Shown: one piece after another, positions 58,465-64,000 of the stretch | How positions within the stretch are numbered: the stretch's first letter is position 1 | Layout: the number at the start of each line of letters is the position of its first letter | Assembly: GCA_001510575.1 (NCBI GenBank) | Contig: LNGK01000003.1 | Coordinates: 3,239,732-3,303,731, forward strand | DNA: 64,000 nt | DNA from: Knoxdaviesia capensis | Lineage: Eukaryota; Ascomycota; Sordariomycetes; Microascales; Gondwanamycetaceae | Direction: 5' to 3' | Program-made: the position numbers and the translations under genes | Notes under the pieces: generated by a model | The model's input: the letters and a program-made list of their open reading frames with translations, nothing else | Told to the model about the DNA's origin: nothing | Database searches by the model: none

Positions 58465-61400
58465 GAAGAGAGAGAGAGGGGGAGAGGGGTGGAGGGAGAT
58501 ACTGGCACACGATACAATAGTAGGAGACAGATAAAAAAGGGGAGGCCAGATAAGAGGATTCAAAGATCAGATTAAGGAGAACAGCAGCAAAAGACGACAG
58601 AACATGAATGTGGCCTCGATCAAGTACGGTCAAGAGCTCACGAAAAAGGAACAGGTCATAACGATACGGCCGACATGGCTCATGGAAAACAAAACAGAAC
58701 AGACCACCAGTGCCGAAAAGCTGCAGGAATGAAGCTATTCACAATTCCGCTGGATGACGATGCCACTGGAGCGGATGCCCTACAAGGAAGGAGCTCGCTT
58801 TTCGCTGTGTAATGCCGTTTGCGTGGAGCGCATTGGGGCTAATTTCGGCTGCAATTCGTAAAGAGAATGTACTGGTACTTGTGGCGGAATCGAAATGCGG
58901 TGGGGCTTTATGTACAGATACATCTAGTAGGACCCACGTCACGAGACTCCACTGGCGCCTGCTTGACGTGGGGAAGTGGCTGACCCTAAGAAGATGCAAC
59001 CCTATATCCAAACCCTAATCAACGTTCTGATTGTGGAGTGTCGCGTTGAAGCCGGAGTTGTTGCCCCGAGGGGTGGACAGGATATGCCGATTTTTCTGGT
59101 ATATTCAGTTGGTTGAGAGTTGACTATCGTGATGCCTTGCCTAGCTATAACGGGGCCGCCCTGAGAAATTCCATTGCTTCACGAACTGCAGGACTGAGAC
59201 GGTGGACCGACTACTGCAGCTTGCTTCTCAACCCTCCACCAACATCCTATCAACACCCTGAGAAGGCCAGCAAGATGCAGATAATGACATCAACTGCGAG
59301 GACCGGACTGACGACTCCAGATATATCTCTGGGTTCTGCTTGTCGATACAATAGTTGAGGACCTACAAACAGTGGATATTTCCTCTTCCTTCTGACTCCT
59401 TTGTTTCCGCACAGCCTCAATGAATGTGAGTGGAGCCCGACCACCCCAAAATCAGGGGGGGGAGAAAGGGGGGGCGTTTGCATATGCACCGCGACACACA
59501 GCGAGCGACCTCAGCTGCGCATGGATTCCAACCGCATAGGCCAGCCTGTCGAATGGAACTCTACAGAGCCAGTCGGTCTGCCACAGGTCTGCATGCAGCA
59601 GGACGCTCCAGGTCCAACCCACCATTCTGGGGACAGAACCAATTACGCATCTGGTTTCCCCGTGCACAATGGCGAGGCACAACGCAGGCAAACTCGCGCT
59701 CTCGGCGGCGAAATCCGGGCGTGGGAAGGGGAAAAATCCTGATAAGATGACATCGCGCGGCGGATCAGGATGACGGGTCGATGGAGGAGAGAAAAGAATA
59801 CTTGTGGTGGGGATTCGTTCAGGGGAGAGTGCGGCTCTCACGAGACTCGTTCCATCGTATGCATGCAGACAATGGCGAATTTGATCATGGGATGGTATAC
59901 ATGCAGTACATTCTTTGACATGCCAGAAAGGAAGCCAATTCCCGGGATGGAAGGGGAACGAGGACCGACCGAGCGGGAAAAGAAACCGGGAGGAGTCTCG
60001 AAGCGCAGAAGAACACCCGAAAAAGCGGTCATGGGTCTCCCGAGTTCTCGGATATCGGGTTTGTCCTGGGGTTCAGGTTGTCAACGAGGAAGGCGAAAAG
60101 GGAAGCGAACCAGGGAGGGCCGACAGACATGTTTTTGGCGATGTTTGCGGTCTAACCGGGATGGGATGAGGGTGCTGTGTCGTCCTTGCAGCCTCATTTT
60201 CTCGAGGGGAACAAACCAACAATGGCATTATGTTAGGAGTCGACCGGAACTCTGGGAAGCCCTGGATTCTGGGGAGTTTGGGCTAACATCCAAGCCTCAA
60301 GGTCACCCACCCGTATCTTGGGTATATGGCAAGTCTTTTTTTAGGCACACTACGCGCGGCAGCTCCCCTCCGTCCAGGTTTTTCGTTTGTTTCCTTGGGA
60401 CGCCTGCTCCGTGAACATGGATCATCCGAGTTCGCAGCTTGACCTGAGCGATCCAGGCAAGCCAGACGTCATCATGATCGGAAAAGTCGGTGAAAGGCCG
60501 CGCAACGCATGGATCAAGAGGGTGTTTGTTCTGGAGATTGATGGTGGCCTACCCCGCGATGGGCGGAACAGAGGACACACGGGCCAGCGGTCATGTGGCC
60601 GTTGGACGTTGTTGATGCTGCTGGAATTCGCATGTGAAATGCTCGTGGTGTGTGTTTCGCACCATCACGACGACCACCCACCCACCCACCACAGATGTTT
60701 GTTAGGGGCTGTACAGCTTAACAGCCACTCCACCAGCGCTTGCCAGGCGGCTAACAGCGTCTGCGAAATCCGCTGGATCCTTCCTGTCGGGCGTAGTCCG
60801 TAACTCGACCTGTGATCCTCATAATCGCCCGTTGAAATCGAAATTGTTCCTCAAGAATCGGCCATCACGACGGCCTTCACACAGGGCGAGATGAAGTCAT
60901 ATCTAGAAGTGTATGCTGCAGTCGGGATCCCACAGTCGCCCTAAAACGGGTTTGCTCATTTTTGGCCTGTCCGGTCCCGTGCATTGGTTCCCTCCGACCT
61001 GCAGCAGGCTGCATGTGCGGTTGCAGTGTAAGACAGCACTGTTATAGAGCCAAGCACAGGCCACCACCCTGGGCTGTGCCCGCGGGGATTTGGGCTGGCT
61101 TTTGGGCGAAGAAAGCAACAACCTGGAGGTGTCAGGATGGGATTACTATGTCCTGCATACTCGCTGTCGTTCAGGAGCGGCTGTATCATGCATAGTGCTA
61201 TCACGGATACAACCTCTACGGCAGAATAGAGTTTAGCTGGGCGTTATACTACCGCCCAGGGCAGTGGGACGCGGCGTATTCGAGCCGCCCTCACACCTGA
61301 CGTTTTGCGTGTTTCTCGTTTCCCCGTTCTGGAGTCTAATGCCGTCGCTTGCCGGACGTGGGTGGGCAATACGGCCGCCAAAACCACAGCAGCGTCACAT

Positions 61401-64000
61401 CCAGGCCGTGATGGCTGCTATACGCAGGTCCCGTGACCGATTGTGCCATTTTCAGCAGCTAAGATTCGTTTCTGCGCCGCCGACAGGACTCTCCTTACCT
61501 ATGCCGCCTACAAATTAGCCCACATGGACACAGAAAGCTGCCTCACTCCTCTCGTCATCTCACGTGGGCCGTCCCGTAGGAGACCCAGCGCAAAGGGAGG
61601 CCGTTCTCACCCCCCTCGAGAGGGTTTTCTGGTGTGAAAACCATCTGCCAAAGGTAGCCAACGTCCATTCCTTAGAGGTCAGAGCACACACACACACACA
61701 CACACTGGACTATCCGAAAATTTTCATGGAGCGTGCCCAGAATCTCGGTTCAATGAGCATGCATAGCGCGCGAAGCGGGCGCACAGAGGGAACACCACCA
61801 GGAACGCGAGGGTGCTAAAGGGGCCGACTCGATGCTGGAGAGCCCGACCTGGACCGTTCGTATGACGCAGGACGCGAGAAACGGCAACACTGCATGAGGA
61901 AGAGGAGGAAAGCAACCTTCGCTTCCCCGGAGAGGAAGAAAAGTCTCTTCCACTGCTCGTGATCGATAGTCCCGTGAGGCCCGGTGAAAAGCAGTTAGAC
62001 TCAACGCCCGCCGCGCGTGTTCATACGGACAGCTGCATGGCTCTCTCGAAGTCCACATATACCTATAATGGGTTCGGTGTGAGTCGCTTGTATGACCTAC
62101 GCACTATACTGTACATATGTACTGTACAGTACTCCAGAAGCACGACTGCAGGATCTTGCATCCCCCCTTCAAAATAGCTCAGATTGGCCCGCCAAACACA
62201 GTTCCTGGTTTCGGCTCCTCTGGCATCTTCTTCTCCATTTCAATCCCACTATTTCATGGCTGGACTAAGCAGTCAAGGTGCTGATCAACGGGGTGTAGCG
62301 GACGAGGATTGCTATAAGTGGTGTGCGGGATTCTTCTGAGTAGACCATAGCGGCCGACTTGATGATAAGCTCTGCAGTACCACACCAGCCATCCCACCCC
62401 CCCCCTTTGCCTTTTGGAGCAGAGTCCAGTATACCTGCTCATATGGGCAGATAGTGAGAAGAGCAGAGAACAAGAAGAAGTGGGTGTGCTCCTCGCAAAG
62501 TGTACTTCGCCAGATACTGTACAGTTCTTATCCTCAAAGCGTACCGGCCCTGTCTCATCCACATCCGGATTCCTGCTCCATTACACGCCAGCCAATCACT
62601 GCGCAGAACAGCGCTTTCCTGCGGGTGTCTCCACTACGGGCTCGTTAGTGTGTCCGGCCGGCCGGCCAATCACGCGCCGAAGCCGGGGTCTGGCCGACCA
62701 CCCCTAGAATCGCCACTTGCTCACAACCCCGGGCTTACGCGGTCCTGTTGGCTGACGGTTGGATTGTTTTTTTCTTTTATTTTTATTTTTTTGATGCGTG
62801 TTGTCTCGAGTGGGTTGGTGGTACTTCATGCGGATGTATCTCTTTCTAAACAATGGCGCCCTCGGTGGTGATATCTGCTAGGACTTTTGCGAGCCTGGGT
62901 CAGATATTTGCACCACCACTAGTACACACCCCGTGTACTGTACTGTACCTACTGGTCCTCACTGGACAGCCCTCCCGCATCAATAATCCCGATTCTCCCA
63001 TATTATGGATGGGCACTGCATGCAGGGTCCAGGAGAATTGAAGGGGGAGAGGGGGAGAATGGGGGGGAGAGAGATTTAATACCAAGTCGGCATACTATGA
63101 GCCATTACCGGTGCCGTCCTAGCAGGTTGAAACAAATCAATGTTGCCTTCCTTGGGTTGGAACATTTGACTCCCGGCCTGTCATTCCACTGGAGGCGTGA
63201 GGACCGGATATCTCCTCACTTCTGAGGAGCTGCGACCCTGCATATCCCCCACTTCCGCGATATGCGTCCCAACTGTATACTGCCTCGTTGACATGGGCCA
63301 AGTTGAGGACGGATGTAAAAGCACGGGCGATGGGATACACACACAGAGAGAGCGAGGGAATGAAAGAGGAGTCGGAGAGGGGGTTCAGATGGCTGGGATA
63401 TTGGCGTGCATGTTCCTCTGGTCGCTATTTGCCATGGTCTTCGCAGAGATCATCAAACTCCTCTTTTGGGTCCGGTATCGCCCTCTGGTGGTTGGAGTCT
63501 GTTGGTCGTGACAATTTGCGCAAACAATATGAGGAGACGGCGGAGGTGGGCTGCAAAGACCACCGCCCACTTGGCTGAGAACATGAATCCTGCCTGCGGG
63601 AATCATGACTACCGGACCACACCACGCCATGTATCTGGCCTGGGGCTGTGGATCGCTCAACGTAAGATGGGCTCTGTTCCAACAGGACCAGTCACCGCGG
63701 CCGTCCTTGCACCTCGAGATGTCGGATTGGTCTCCTGTCGTGAGGTTGGAAGTATTTCTAGAGATACGGGAAGATCCTCCGGCCTGCACTTCACGAATCC
63801 CATCCTGCCGAGCTATCGTCTCCACCGGCCTCCTGGGCTCACGATAGCCAGAATAGCCTCATATGAGTACACTTTCGTCCCCGCTCCCAACTTAGGTCTT
63901 CCCCCCCCCTCGGATGCCGGCATCTTCGGCCACACTCCGTAGCGACGGATGAGCAGATATTTACATATATACTGTACACATGCAACCAACAAGACCAGTC
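58405..64000. other. 5.6-kb gene-poor region to the window end
   Basis: A GA repeat (58434-58487) marks the CT-rich leader of the Sip3-like gene. Telobox motifs (ACCCTAA) occur near 58982-59020. Further right are a CA repeat (61686-61706), and GTAC/TGTACA-rich palindromic stretches at 62108-62130, 62935-62950 and 63968-63980. The longest frame (59770-60414, 214 codons) has no recognisable protein features. I see no gene that I can support. Confidence 0.45.
62109..62130. repeat. overlapping TGTAC palindromes
   Basis: GTACATATGTAC and TACTGTACAGTA are two adjoining 12-base perfect palindromes. Similar TGTACAGTA-type sequence recurs at about 27296, 52867, 62940 and 63970, always outside genes. 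Confidence 0.55.

Noticed and set aside
56692..58575. 627-codon open frame on the plus strand
   Set aside because: It lies antisense to the Sip3-like gene, whose domains are clear. The frame stays open because of GC-rich third positions on the other strand.
59770..60414. 214-codon plus-strand frame
   Set aside because: Arg/Gly-rich without domain, splice context or codon bias of the neighbouring genes.
61686..61706. CA dinucleotide run considered as a repeat array
   Set aside because: Simple microsatellite without spacers; no CRISPR-like structure occurs in the window.

Overview
The window is nuclear DNA of a filamentous ascomycete (Pezizomycotina). Eurotiomycetes is my best guess, from overall gene content and style only. 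The evidence is GC-rich coding sequence, short GT-AG introns (mostly 54-180 bases) with ACTAAC-type branch sites, CT-rich tracts before start codons, and clearly fungal families: CLIP-170 with two terminal zinc knuckles, Sip3/Lam-type BAR-PH-VASt protein, DUF3074, vacuolar alpha-mannosidase, and Env7-type kinase. There is no operon structure, and I found no bacterial or viral block, CRISPR array, rRNA or convincing tRNA.

Layout, left to right. 0.3-10 kb is a dense block of RNA-related genes: U2AF small subunit (-), an ELMO/Lmo1 protein (+), a GPATCH11-like protein (-) and NOP14 (-). NOP14 is divergent from a membrane-anchored fungal protein of unknown function (10.0-11.2 kb, +). 11.2-16.8 kb is gene-poor. 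CLIP-170 (16.8-19.8, +) and an Env7/STK16-like kinase (20.9-22.4, +) follow, facing alpha-mannosidase AMS1 (23.0-26.5, -). An unrecognised acidic protein lies at 28.8-30.2 (-). 30.2-37.4 kb is gene-poor. MSH1 (37.4-41.5, +) faces ribosomal protein P0 (42.2-43.4, -), which is divergent from the THADA/Trm732 protein (43.8-49.0, +). That faces a DUF3074 START-like protein (49.3-51.8, -). A Sip3/Lam-type sterol-transfer protein (53.9-58.4, -) is the last gene I can support; 58.4-64.0 kb holds no recognisable gene.

Most genes are housekeeping: splicing, small-subunit ribosome assembly, ribosomal stalk, tRNA modification, mitochondrial DNA repair, microtubule plus ends and vacuole function. Two neighbouring genes at 49-58 kb carry START-like lipid-binding folds. 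I rebuilt exon structures by joining frames at GT-AG sites and checking that phase and family conservation agree.

I did not find a clear undescribed multi-gene system. The best leads are a 7-nt last coding exon that forms the C-terminus of ribosomal P0, an upstream ORF overlapping the MSH1 start codon, telomere-type repeats across the NOP14 stop codon, a perfect nested hairpin in the NOP14 divergent promoter, and possible unproductive splicing of the U2AF transcript.
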